From Butyricicoccus pullicaecorum (GTDB taxonomy: Bacteria; Bacillota; Clostridia; Oscillospirales; Butyricicoccaceae): a DNA stretch of 64,000 bases. The first letter of the stretch is position 1. Each line of letters begins with the position of its first letter. Location of the stretch: assembly GCA_018365995.1 (NCBI GenBank), contig JAGZIY010000009.1, positions 16,321-80,320 of the forward strand. Direction: 5' to 3'. The notes beneath the pieces were generated by a model. The model ran no database searches, was not told where the DNA came from, and was given only the letters and a program-made list of their open reading frames with translations. A program made the position numbers and the translations under genes. Shown piece by piece: positions 25,646-34,279 of this stretch.

Positions 25646-26086
25646 TTATTTCATTTCGTCGAGCGGAATTTCTTCCTTTTCCTCAGGGACGGTATCAGGC
25701 TCTTGGGGGGCTTTTTCAACGATGGGGATTTCCTCTGCCTCGAAGGGAACTGCGTCTGGCTGTGGCTGTTCGACAGGGGTGTCTTTGGGCTTGTCGGAAC
25801 TGTCAGTCGAGGAATCCGTAATATCGTCCTTCATTTGTGCCAAGCGCAGATTGTTTTCTGCGATGCGCAGCTGACATGCACGAATACGGTCACATTCTGT
25901 GGCGAATGCCGCATCTGGTGCATCGCCATATAGTTCAAAGTACATTTTGCCGATTGCGAGATATGCACGGCGCATTGCGTCCTCATCTGCCATGTTGTCG
26001 GTTTTGAGTTTTGCGATTGCCACACCGCTTTGCATCATTTCGGTTGCTTTTCCGCGCAAATCATCTAATTTATCGAGTAGAGCCAT
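25646..26086 (-). CDS. cytoplasmic protein of unknown function with acidic tail
   Basis: 146 residues. The N-terminal half (about 1-75) is helical (ALLDKLDDLRGKATEMMQSG, YLAIGKMYFELYGD) and resembles small zinc-ribbon-less relatives of bacterial domain-of-unknown-function proteins; the C-terminal third is Pro/Glu/Asp-rich and disordered (VPFEAEEIPIVEKAPQEPDT). Start chosen at MALLDKL behind GGAGGCTGG. No catalytic motif. Confidence 0.7.
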   Translation of the reverse strand: MALLDKLDDLRGKATEMMQSGVAIAKLKTDNMADEDAMRRAYLAIGKMYFELYGDAPDAAFATECDRIRACQLRIAENNLRLAQMKDDITDSSTDSSDKPKDTPVEQPQPDAVPFEAEEIPIVEKAPQEPDTVPEEKEEIPLDEMK

Positions 26087-26231
26087 AAAACCAGCCTCCA
26101 ATCAAAGTTTCTTATAAGCTATTGTACATGGGTTTGTAGAAAACGTCAAACAAAAACTGACAAGTACATAAAAAATTAACAAATTGCATAAAACAATGGT
26201 CGAAAAATGGAGAATTGTCACGGACTGTTGG

Positions 26232-26313
26232 TTGCAAAGGAGAACGGTGTATGGTATGCTAACAAAAAGGTGTTTGGCAGTATTTTCACAAACTGGAGAT
26301 GTGCACGGGCACA
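26232..26313 (+). promoter_or_regulatory. promoter and operator O1 of the LacI-family gene
   Basis: TTGCAA (26232-26237) and TATGCT (26255-26260), 17-base spacer. About 40 bases downstream is TGTGCACGGGCACA (26300-26313), an imperfect palindrome with a central CG, as is usual for LacI operators. The same core recurs twice before the symporter gene. Confidence 0.75.
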
Positions 26314-26350
26314 TAAAGAGAGAGATGGAGAGGAAAAGGACAGAGGGAAT

Positions 26351-27370
26351 ATGGCAGTTACTTTGCGGCAGATTGCAGAATTTGCAGGGGTTTCTCGCGG
26401 AACCGTAGATCGCGTCATTAACAATCGTGGGCATGTAAATGAGGAGGTGGAGGCGCGTGTTCGACAGATTGCAGCCGAATTGGGCTATGAGCCGAATCCG
26501 GTAGGACGTGCCTTGGCACGCGCCAAAACAAACCTGAAAATTGGTTTTTTGATACAGTCGGTAGAGACACCAACCATGCAGACTGTGGCAAAGGGGGCGG
26601 AACAGGCGGCAGCAGGATTAAAGGCACAAGGGGTAGAGGTACTGATTCGCAAGCTGGAGTCCCTTGGGGAACGGCGTGAGTTGGACGCCATTGAGGCACT
26701 TGTGAAAGAGGGAATTAAGGGACTTGCGGTTACCCCTAGTGATTCGCAGGCGGTTTGTGAGGTGCTCGATCAGGTGATTGAAAAGGGAATTCCGGTCGTG
26801 ACGGTCAATAGTGATGCACCACGCAGCAAACGGATGTGTTTTGTGGGGATAGACAATAGCCGCGGAGGACGTATAGCAGCGGGACTTGCGCGCTCTATGC
26901 TGCCCGCAGGCGGCAAGATGCTTGCGCTGTCTGCGCATCCCAACAATCATGGACATCGTGCCAGATATTTAAGCTTTGCTGAAGAATTGTCAAGGATTGC
27001 GTCGGATATTGAGCTTTTACCCTTACAGCATTGCTTTAATCGGGATGATTATGCCTATGAATTGACACTCCGAGCGTTGGAGGAGAATCCAGATCTCGAT
27101 GTGATCTATGTAACGGCGCATGGACAGCATGGGGCATGCTGCGCGATTGAGAAAGCCGCGCGGCATGTGCGGGTGATTGCCTACGATGTAACCCCTCAAA
27201 ATTGTATTGATCTTACAGAGGGGAAAATTGAGTTTGTCATTGATCAGAATGCGTTTGTGCAGGGAACACAGCCAATCGAACTGTTATATCGCTATCTGAT
27301 TTATGGAGAACAGCCGGAAACACCAGAAATGTACACAGATATTCTCATAAAAACACGATATAATATCTAA
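26351..27370 (+). CDS. LacI-family transcriptional regulator
   Basis: 339 residues: N-terminal LacI HTH (VTLRQIAEFAGVSRGTVDRVINNRGHV, about 3-29) and a periplasmic-binding-protein-like sensor (about 60-335) of the substrate-binding domain 4/ribose-binding type, with FVGIDNSRGGRIAA and DVIYVTAHGQHG. Likely binds a sugar and controls itself and the symporter downstream, since matching operators flank both genes. Start ATG 26351; the frame continues upstream through the operator but the HTH begins here. Confidence 0.92.
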   Translation: MAVTLRQIAEFAGVSRGTVDRVINNRGHVNEEVEARVRQIAAELGYEPNPVGRALARAKTNLKIGFLIQSVETPTMQTVAKGAEQAAAGLKAQGVEVLIRKLESLGERRELDAIEALVKEGIKGLAVTPSDSQAVCEVLDQVIEKGIPVVTVNSDAPRSKRMCFVGIDNSRGGRIAAGLARSMLPAGGKMLALSAHPNNHGHRARYLSFAEELSRIASDIELLPLQHCFNRDDYAYELTLRALEENPDLDVIYVTAHGQHGACCAIEKAARHVRVIAYDVTPQNCIDLTEGKIEFVIDQNAFVQGTQPIELLYRYLIYGEQPETPEMYTDILIKTRYNI

Positions 27371-27388
27371 CATAGTATAACAATATGC

Positions 27389-27420
27389 ACAGGGTGCCCC
27401 GTGTTGGGGTGCCTTTCTTT
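27389..27420 (+). terminator. terminator of the LacI-family gene
   Basis: GGTGCCCC pairs with GGGGTGCC (two G-U pairs) around GTGTT, followed by TTTCTTTT. Confidence 0.7.
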
Positions 27421-27429
27421 TGTATAGAG

Positions 27430-27443
27430 TGTTCACGGGCACA
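27430..27443 (+). promoter_or_regulatory. LacI-type operator O2
   Basis: TGTTCACGGGCACA, differing from O1 by one base, about 75 bases upstream of the predicted symporter -10. Confidence 0.75.
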
Positions 27444-27482
27444 TAAATTAACGTCGAATCGCATAAAAATGACATCGAATAT

Positions 27483-27541
27483 TTGTATACTTGCATGAAA
27501 ATTGATAGATAATGTCTATTTATGTTGCGTTCACGGGCACA
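27483..27541 (+). promoter_or_regulatory. symporter promoter and LacI-type operator O3
   Basis: Promoter TTGTAT (27483-27488) and TAGATA (27506-27511), 17-base spacer. CGTTCACGGGCACA at 27528-27541 lies just downstream of the predicted start. O2 and O3 centres are 98 bases apart, suitable for loop repression. The rest of the gap to 27768 is a leader of about 230 bases without recognised structure. Confidence 0.65.
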
Positions 27542-27768
27542 AATCGCTATAATGGATATTGCTCACTCTTGTGAATGAAATAACAATGAGACCTGCAAGG
27601 AAAGCACTGGAAAATTGGTATGTTCACACAAGAGAAAACAGGAAGAAACCTGTTTTCATTGCTGTATAGGGCAGCGGAAGTCTATGCAGCAGATTTGCAG
27701 CTGACCGGTCGTTTGATCCGGCGGCAAGGGGATTTTTAGCAAAGTAAGTTAGAAAAGAGGATGAAAGT

Positions 27769-29436
27769 ATGAGTCTAATGTTCACCGCGGTAACATTTGT
27801 GGCGTTTACTGCACTTGTTGCCCTCATCTCATGGTGGAAAACGAGAGACGATAAGCTGGACACACAGGACGGCTACTATTTGGCTGGCCGTGGACTGACA
27901 GGTCCGGTTATTGCAGGCTCACTCCTGATGACCAACCTGTCTGCGGAGCAGCTCGTTGGCATGAATGGGCAGTCTGTACGTATCGGTATGAGCCCGATGG
28001 GTTGGGAGGTTACTTCTGCAATTGCGCTGGTTATTTTGGCGTTTGTGCTCATGCCAAAGTATTTGAAAACTGGATTGACTACGGTTCCAGAGTTCTTTGA
28101 GCAGCGTTACGATGCAGGTACCCGACGTCTGGTTTCTATCATTGTTCTGCTGTCCTATGTTTTGATCATGCTGCCAAACGTACTGTATGCAGGTGCACAG
28201 GTATTCGTAAATATTTTTGGCATTGATGTTGTCATGGCACAAAAGTTCGGCATGGAGCTGACACAGGCACGTTTTTGGGCAATTACCATTGTATGTATCG
28301 CAACGGCAATCGTAGGTTCGCTCTATGCGATCTGCGGCGGTCTGAAGGCGATTGCACTGTCCGACTCCATTAACGGAATCGGTTTGATTCTGGGCGGTAT
28401 CTTGGTTCCGATTTTTGGTATTCTTGCGCTCGGCGCAATGAATGGCGGCGGTTTTATGGAGGGTATTGATGTATTCCTGAATACAGACCGTACCCTGCTC
28501 AATGCAATCGATGCACCGAACCTCAATGAGCCGTATCTGCCATGGCCATTGCTCGTTACCGGATTGTTAATCAACAACTTGTATTTCTGGGCAACCAACC
28601 AATCTATCATTCAGCGCGCGTTTGGCGCAAAGAATCTCAAAGAGGCACAGAAGGGTGCAGTTCTCGCAGGCTTCTTCAAGATCCTGACTCCTTTGATTAT
28701 TGTAATTCCCGGTATCATCGCACGTCTCCTGTATACCGATGTGACAAGCGTAAACGGCTGGGGAAATGGTGATACCGCATATCCGATGCTCGTTGCCGAC
28801 GTGATGCCAAAGGCTCTGCTTGGCTTCTTCGCAGCGGTTATGTTTGGTGCAATTCTGTCCTCATTCAACTCGATTTTGAACTCAGCGTCCACAATCTATG
28901 CGCTGGATATTCATCGTCCGATTTTCTCCCCAAATGCATCTGATGCACATATGGTAAAGGTTGGACAGGTATTTGGTACTGTTGTTGCGGTGATTTCAAC
29001 CATCATGGCACCATTCTTTATGTATGCTGCTGGTGTTACAACCGTTGTAAACTCTGCATTTGCAGCGTTTAATACCCCGCTGTTTGTCTGCCTGTTGTGC
29101 GGCTTCTTCTGGAAAAAGGTACCAGCAAATGCTGCAAAAATCGTCATTCCAGTACATGTTGTGCTGTACTTCCTGCTGCAGTTTGTTCTGCGTTATCAGA
29201 TTCCAGCACTGGAAAACATGCACTATCTGTACTTTACCGCATTCCTGTTTGTAATCGATATTATCTTGATGGCAATTATCGTAAAGGTAAATCCGCGCCC
29301 GACCGATTTTGTCCTCAAGGATGCACAGGCAGTGGACATGACCCCGTGGAAGAACGGCAAGCTCGTTGCCGGTGTTGTACTGGGTATTATGTGCCTGACA
29401 TACGTTATATTCTCTCCTCTTTGCCTTGGCGCATAA
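27769..29436 (+). CDS. sodium:solute symporter (SSS/SLC5 family)
   Basis: 555-residue integral membrane transporter with about 14 helices, coupling Na+ to uptake of a small solute, probably a sugar given the LacI operators. The first helices include DGYYLAGRGLTGPVIAGSLLMTN, typical of SSS proteins of the SGLT/YidK branch, and the SSS core YAGAQVFVNIF follows. The C-terminal helix ends near FSPLCLGA. Own promoter and terminator. Confidence 0.92.
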   Translation: MSLMFTAVTFVAFTALVALISWWKTRDDKLDTQDGYYLAGRGLTGPVIAGSLLMTNLSAEQLVGMNGQSVRIGMSPMGWEVTSAIALVILAFVLMPKYLKTGLTTVPEFFEQRYDAGTRRLVSIIVLLSYVLIMLPNVLYAGAQVFVNIFGIDVVMAQKFGMELTQARFWAITIVCIATAIVGSLYAICGGLKAIALSDSINGIGLILGGILVPIFGILALGAMNGGGFMEGIDVFLNTDRTLLNAIDAPNLNEPYLPWPLLVTGLLINNLYFWATNQSIIQRAFGAKNLKEAQKGAVLAGFFKILTPLIIVIPGIIARLLYTDVTSVNGWGNGDTAYPMLVADVMPKALLGFFAAVMFGAILSSFNSILNSASTIYALDIHRPIFSPNASDAHMVKVGQVFGTVVAVISTIMAPFFMYAAGVTTVVNSAFAAFNTPLFVCLLCGFFWKKVPANAAKIVIPVHVVLYFLLQFVLRYQIPALENMHYLYFTAFLFVIDIILMAIIVKVNPRPTDFVLKDAQAVDMTPWKNGKLVAGVVLGIMCLTYVIFSPLCLGA

Positions 29437-29459
29437 GAAATTTTGCATAAAGGCAAAGC

Positions 29460-29498
29460 AAAATCCCTGCTGACATAGTCAGCGGGGATTTTTTACGT
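29460..29498 (+). terminator. terminator of the symporter gene
   Basis: AAATCCCTGCTGAC pairs with GTCAGCGGGGATTTTTT around ATA. Confidence 0.88.
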
Positions 29499-29634
29499 TT
29501 GTGCGCATAGCATGTATCTATGAGATAAAAAATTTTACAAACCATTTCTTGCAGGCTGAAGTGAGATTGGATACAATATAAAATCATATAGATAAATTTG
29601 GAATTCCTGTATATTTTAGAAAAAGGAGATCGGT

Positions 29635-29961
29635 ATGGCGAAATTAGAATGGGTTCTGGAGGGTGACCTCGACACATGGATGCGTAAAATTGAACAGGGA
29701 ATTATAAATGGAAGTATGTCTGCCTCTCTGGAGGAGAAAAGTGACTTTCAGGGTGGCTGTGCTAAATGCAGCGTTCGTGTCTTTGAACGGTATAGTTATG
29801 TGGGGAGCAACCGTGTGAGTCTCAGTGTCACGGCATTTCAGGAGGGCAATGGTCCCATTTATTTGTCTGCCATTACAGCCGGAGGCAGTCAAGCGGTGCT
29901 GTTCAAAATCAATACATGGGGAGAAGAAGCTTTTTTGGACAAGCTTCGAGAGCTGCTATGA
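29635..29961 (+). CDS. DUF6054-family protein
   Basis: 108 residues, not membrane-bound. NGSMSASLEEKSDF and ITAGGSQAVLFKINTWGEEAFLD match my recollection of DUF6054. Function unknown. Ribosome binding site AAAGGAGAT; its stop overlaps the start of the next gene (ATGA), so the two are coupled. Confidence 0.75.
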   Translation: MAKLEWVLEGDLDTWMRKIEQGIINGSMSASLEEKSDFQGGCAKCSVRVFERYSYVGSNRVSLSVTAFQEGNGPIYLSAITAGGSQAVLFKINTWGEEAFLDKLRELL

Positions 29962-30788
29962 GAAAATGGCTGTTTACAGGCGCTGCAATTGCAGCAGCGG
30001 GGTGGGCAGTTTGGGAGAATTCCGCACTGCAAACGACACAGCTTACCGTTTACACGAAACGTCTGCCGAAGGTATTTGATGGTTTTTGTGTCGTACATAT
30101 ATCAGATTTACACAATACGGTATTTGGAAAACACAATCAAAAACTCCTTTCCTGTATCCAAAAGGCACAGCCAGATATCATTGTGATTACCGGAGATTTG
30201 CTGGATTCCTATCATACAGATATGGCGGCAGCACTGGAATTTGCAGCACAAGCGGCACGGATTGCTCCCTGCTATTATGTGTCAGGCAATCACGAGTCCA
30301 GAATTTCAGCGTATCCGTGGTTTCGAAATCAATTGACAGAAAAAGGAATTGTGGTGCTCGAAAACCGTGCACTGGAAATTGTATATCAGGGGCAGACGAT
30401 TCGTTTGATCGGGCTTGTGGACTCCAGCTTTTCTCCAGAATATCCAGCTATATGTTCACAGGAGATTGTCTCCCGCGCATTGGCGCCTTTCATAAAGGAG
30501 GATACCTATACCATTTTGCTTTCTCACAGACCGGAGTTATTTGACACCTATGCAGAGTTTCATGCAGATTTGGTTTTCTCGGGACACGCCCATGGGGGAC
30601 AGATACGTTTGCCGTTGATAGGCGCTGTTTTTGCACCCAATCAGGGATTTTTTCCAAAATATAATGCAGGGATTTATAGAAAAGGCAGAACACAAATGAT
30701 TGTGAGCAGAGGACTTGGAAATAGCAGCTTTCCCATTCGCCTGCATAACCGACCGGAAATCATCGCAGCAACGCTGTACGCGCAATAG
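29958..30788 (+). CDS. membrane-anchored metallophosphoesterase
   Basis: 276-residue calcineurin-like phosphoesterase with one N-terminal transmembrane/signal segment (about 4-20), so the catalytic domain is likely outside. Metal motifs in order: HISDLHN, GDLLD, GNHE, a later His in LLSHRPE, and SGHAHGGQ. YaeI/YkuE-like enzymes of this kind act on cell-envelope lipids, but the substrate here is unknown. Coupled to the DUF6054 gene. Confidence 0.9.
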   Translation: MRKWLFTGAAIAAAGWAVWENSALQTTQLTVYTKRLPKVFDGFCVVHISDLHNTVFGKHNQKLLSCIQKAQPDIIVITGDLLDSYHTDMAAALEFAAQAARIAPCYYVSGNHESRISAYPWFRNQLTEKGIVVLENRALEIVYQGQTIRLIGLVDSSFSPEYPAICSQEIVSRALAPFIKEDTYTILLSHRPELFDTYAEFHADLVFSGHAHGGQIRLPLIGAVFAPNQGFFPKYNAGIYRKGRTQMIVSRGLGNSSFPIRLHNRPEIIAATLYAQ

Positions 30789-30793
30789 GGCAT

Positions 30794-30830
30794 AAAAAAA
30801 GACAGCACTGCGTCGTGCTGTCTTTTTCCG
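30794..30830 (+). terminator. terminator after the phosphoesterase gene
   Basis: AAAAAAGACAGCAC pairs with GTGCTGTCTTTTT around TGCGTC. Confidence 0.88.
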
Positions 30831-30922
30831 TGTTTTATGTGAAAATCTATTTGGAACCACGGGGACAGGTAAAGGGGGGAATCCTGTCCCTGTGGAAAAA
30901 GAGGGAGAGAGGGGTGTGCCTG

Positions 30923-31741
30923 TTACCTGTGGAGGTGTGCATAGTGCTGTAAAGCCCATGCAACACCGTCTGCATCATTTACAGGAGCGATTACATCTGC
31001 CAGTGCTTGGACTTCCGCGGGGGCATTGCCCATGGCAATGCTGAGACCAGCCGAACGCAGCATACATAAATCATTGTCTCCATCGCCAATTGCAAGGACT
31101 TCCTCGGGACGTATATGAAGCTGCATACAGACGCTTTGTATGGCATGGTTCTTGTCAACACCCTGTGCGACAACATCGAACCCCAACGAACAGCATCCCG
31201 TCACACGAATATCTGGCAGGGTTTCCAAATGCCTGCGAACGTCAAGTAAGGTTTGCGGATTTGTCTCATAGATCAGCACCTTTAGAATGTGCTGTGCCTG
31301 TTCCCGCAGTGCGGAAAGGGGAAGCGCGCTGTGGGAATGGCATTTTTGATGATCTGGCAAATCCGTGTTGATGTGTTCATACAGGAATCGCGCATCATAG
31401 GCAGAGGTGGTATAGATGTCCTGTGCAGATTTGAAAAAAGCGTGTACTGTGGGAAATCGTGCAAGGATATCTATCATAGCTTGTATTCCGTGGGGAGAGA
31501 TTTCGTGCTGTATCGTTTGGTCGTTCAGCTGATACCATGCACCATTGCAGCAGATGATACGGATTCTGGGGTCGATTTTTTGTGCGACCCAATAGGAAAA
31601 GCCTACCGGGCGTCCGGTGACAAGATAGACCTGCTGTCCATTATCCAGACAATGGAGCAGCGCGGCGCGGTTTGCGTCACTGACCGTTTTGTCCGAAGAA
31701 AGCAGCGTGCCATCTAAATCCAAACAGATGCACTTATACAT
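30923..31741 (-). CDS. Cof-type HAD-IIB phosphatase
   Basis: 272-residue cytoplasmic phosphatase. HAD motif I is DLDGTLLS (Asp nucleophile at residue 8), motif II VTGRP, motif IV AIGDGDNDLCML, with the IIB cap between. Likely hydrolyses sugar phosphates or other small phosphoesters; substrate unknown. The start MYKCICLDLDG at 31741 overlaps the 3' end of the alcohol dehydrogenase gene by 8 bases, so the two form an operon. Confidence 0.9.
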   Translation of the reverse strand: MYKCICLDLDGTLLSSDKTVSDANRAALLHCLDNGQQVYLVTGRPVGFSYWVAQKIDPRIRIICCNGAWYQLNDQTIQHEISPHGIQAMIDILARFPTVHAFFKSAQDIYTTSAYDARFLYEHINTDLPDHQKCHSHSALPLSALREQAQHILKVLIYETNPQTLLDVRRHLETLPDIRVTGCCSLGFDVVAQGVDKNHAIQSVCMQLHIRPEEVLAIGDGDNDLCMLRSAGLSIAMGNAPAEVQALADVIAPVNDADGVAWALQHYAHLHR

Positions 31742-32858
31742 AAGAATCCTTGAGGATCTGCTCCAACTCTGCACGGGTGCCGAATGGCAGGAAGTCCAGA
31801 ACAGGGCAGGCAAGCATGGAGGCAAAATCGGCTTCGGAAACACCTAGGTCATGCAGTTTCTGATATAGACCGATTTCGCACAGGAAATCACAAAGAACGG
31901 GATAAAGGTCTGTTGCGTGAGGATCAAAGATGCGTGCGACAGTCGCAAAGCGCTCAGGATATTTGGCAGACATCTGCGCGACAAACGCCGGAAATACCAC
32001 GGCGAGTGCTTGACCATGCGGCATATGGGTTAGACCACCGATGATTTCAGAAAGCGGATGCGGCGCTGCAGCGCCGGAATTGGAAAGCGCACGTCCGGCA
32101 AGGGTATCTGCAAGGGCAAGCTGTGTGCGGTATTCCAAATTGCTTGGATCTTTCAAAGCTTTGGGCAGATTGTGTACGATGAGCTCCATCGCGCGCAGAG
32201 AGTCCATCTCGCTATATGGGGAGGCATGTACATTGATATAGCTCTCAAATGCGTGGGTAAATGCGTCGAAGCCCGTCATTGCTGTCATGCGTGTCGGCAG
32301 GGTCAGCATGAGCGTTGGATCGACGACACAGGCTTTGGAGAATAGGGCGGGGTGATAAAAGGTCAGCTTTTCATCTCCGCGGGAAATGACGGCTGCCTGT
32401 GTCACCTGCGAGCCGGTACCGGAGGTGGTGGGAACGGTCACGAGCGGAAGCATGGTGTCAGAATATGCCGGATAATTCTCGTAGGGAGAGGAATAGGTCT
32501 GGAACAGGAAGTCCCAGTCAATTTTCTCCTGACCATTGGTGAATGCAATGGATTTTGCGGTATCAATGCTGCTGCCGCCGCCAACGGCAAGAACGAAATC
32601 TACTGGGTGCTGCTTCAAAAGTCGGAAGCCAGCTTCAACGATTTCAACGGTTGGATTTGGCTGTACTTCATCAAAATGAAAAACAGTAATGCCCTGCTTT
32701 TGTAAGAGGGTCATAATACGCTCATAAAGCGGACGCAGCGGCTGGTCTGGCGTGGTCACCATAAGGCAGCGCGTCCCATAGCGCACAGCAATTTGACCGA
32801 GCTCATTGAGGCGGTTTTCGCCAAAATAAATTTGTGTCGGTTGATAGTACTGAAACAT
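31734..32858 (-). CDS. iron-containing alcohol dehydrogenase
   Basis: 374-residue group III dehydrogenase. NAD(P) site GGGSSIDTAKS (about 92-102). Metal ligands as expected: Asp and His in GFDAFTHAFE and the two His in PHPLSE and MPHGQ. Members reduce aldehydes or ketones in fermentation; the substrate cannot be told from sequence. Starts behind AGGAGGTATGGAACG. The transposon relic lies directly upstream. Confidence 0.93.
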   Translation of the reverse strand: MFQYYQPTQIYFGENRLNELGQIAVRYGTRCLMVTTPDQPLRPLYERIMTLLQKQGITVFHFDEVQPNPTVEIVEAGFRLLKQHPVDFVLAVGGGSSIDTAKSIAFTNGQEKIDWDFLFQTYSSPYENYPAYSDTMLPLVTVPTTSGTGSQVTQAAVISRGDEKLTFYHPALFSKACVVDPTLMLTLPTRMTAMTGFDAFTHAFESYINVHASPYSEMDSLRAMELIVHNLPKALKDPSNLEYRTQLALADTLAGRALSNSGAAAPHPLSEIIGGLTHMPHGQALAVVFPAFVAQMSAKYPERFATVARIFDPHATDLYPVLCDFLCEIGLYQKLHDLGVSEADFASMLACPVLDFLPFGTRAELEQILKDSYV

Positions 32859-32896
32859 CGTTCCATACCTCCTGAAGTCTATTTATAATTTTTTAG

Positions 32897-33415
32897 CCAG
32901 AAAACCCATGGTCTTTAGACCGTGGGATGAATGGCATTAAATTATTTTTTCACTAAAACACTATATTTTCAGTAAAATATGATAAAATAATATATAGGAA
33001 ACTTTTTCCTAAATCTACACAAAGGAGAAAATATATGTATTTGAATTAAATGCAATTGTATTTGTAAAACAGGAAGAGTCCTATACTTCTAAAGCAAGCT
33101 TTTGGGATAAAGACCAATTGTCTACTTATAATTGGGATAATCCAAAAGAATATCATTTTAGTGAGAACAGAGTACATCGTGGATTTTACAAAACAAAAAA
33201 GGGAAAAACATTAAATGCTGATGTAAATGGTGCATTAAATATTATGCGTAAAAGTAGTGTTGTGGATATGACTATCCTATACGGTAGAGGCGAAGTGGAC
33301 ACGCCTATAAGAATAAGGACTGCCTGAATTTTCAGGTAGAAACTTAAATATCAAACTTCGTAAATAGGAACATTCGTTCTTTAGAATCCCATTACCTTTA
33401 GGTGATGGGTAGTTC
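32897..33415 (+). mobile_element. internally deleted IS200/IS605-type element
   Basis: Both ends carry the subterminal hairpins typical of the family: CCCATGGTC/GACCGTGGG at 32905-32926 and CCCATTACC/GGTGATGGG at 33388-33409. Between them is a ribosome binding site (AAAGGAG near 33020) and only the last roughly 98 codons of tnpB. No tnpA and no TnpB RuvC core remain. Boundaries are approximate because this family makes no inverted repeats or target duplication. Confidence 0.75.
33034..33327 (+). pseudogene. tnpB 3' fragment (zinc-ribbon and C-terminal tail)
   Basis: The open frame reads FVKQEESYTSKASFWD and later KTLNADVNGALNIMRKS, the conserved C-terminal part of IS605 TnpB, ending PIRIRTA. 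The second half of RuvC (NADVNGALNI) is present but the N-terminal two thirds, including the first catalytic Asp, is missing. The zinc-ribbon Cys residues appear to be absent too. It cannot be an active RNA-guided nuclease. Confidence 0.85.
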
Positions 33416-33569
33416 ACTTATAGTATAAAAAACATACGTCTGGAATGCAAATGGGTGCTGTTGTTACTTCTTCACGCAACAATGTGGTAAAAGCATGACA
33501 AGACCTGTGATTGTCAGGTATCGGACTGGCTTCTATAATACAGATATAAGATAGAGAGGAGTATTTTTT

Positions 33570-34220
33570 ATGCGTTATTTGATTGATAGTGCAGCATCGG
33601 CGGAAATTGAACAGGCACTCGCGTGGGGTGCCTGCGGTATCACTGCAAATCCAAGCATGTATTTGGCACAAAATGTGGAACTGGAAACGTTTTTACAGAC
33701 CTATGCAAAGCAGGAGGGTATCTTTTTAAGCGGAGAGGTGATTGCCGATACTGCGGAGGAAATGATAGCGCAGGCAGAGCAAATCGGTAAAATAGACAAG
33801 CATATCGTCATCAAAATCAACTTTTCCGAGCAGGGGCTGATGGCGTGTAAGCTGCTGACGCAGCGCGGATTTTGCTGTGCGATGACCTTAATTTTCACCG
33901 TGGCACAAGCGGTTGCCGCAATGAATGCAGGTGCAGCCTATGTGTTTCCGTTCGTGGGACGTACCGATCAATATAGCGGTGGAGATGGGCTGCAAATGGT
34001 TGCCGACGTGACAGCAATTGCACAGCGCAGAAATGTGTATGTGGTTGCAGCATCGATCAAGAGTCTGTATCAGCTGGAAATGCTGGCGAAAATGGGGGTG
34101 GATTATGCAGCCATACCGTTCGCACTCTATCAGCAGTCCTTGTACCACCCGCTGACCTCGCAGGGGGCAGAGGGATTTGCAAAGGATTGGGAAGCGATGC
34201 AGAGAGCAAAGACCCTGTGA
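33570..34220 (+). CDS. transaldolase/fructose-6-phosphate aldolase-like protein
   Basis: 216-residue class I aldolase barrel. Family signatures: YLIDSAASAEIEQAL at the start, GITANPSMYL, and the Schiff-base Lys in VIKINFSEQGL (Lys about 77). The later AAYVFPFVGRTDQ and VVAASIKS are typical of the TalC/FSA group. The exact reaction (transaldol transfer or dihydroxyacetone aldol) cannot be set. Preceded by AGAGAGGAG; terminator follows. Convergent with the PTS gene. Confidence 0.88.
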   Translation: MRYLIDSAASAEIEQALAWGACGITANPSMYLAQNVELETFLQTYAKQEGIFLSGEVIADTAEEMIAQAEQIGKIDKHIVIKINFSEQGLMACKLLTQRGFCCAMTLIFTVAQAVAAMNAGAAYVFPFVGRTDQYSGGDGLQMVADVTAIAQRRNVYVVAASIKSLYQLEMLAKMGVDYAAIPFALYQQSLYHPLTSQGAEGFAKDWEAMQRAKTL

Positions 34221-34239
34221 TGAGAATAGAATTTCACAT

Positions 34240-34279
34240 CAAAAAAAGTGTTGGCATGAAGATGCCAACACTTTTTTAT
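34240..34279. terminator. bidirectional terminator
   Basis: AAAAAAAGTGTTGGCAT pairs with ATGCCAACACTTTTTT around GAAG, between the transaldolase-like and PTS genes. Confidence 0.9.
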
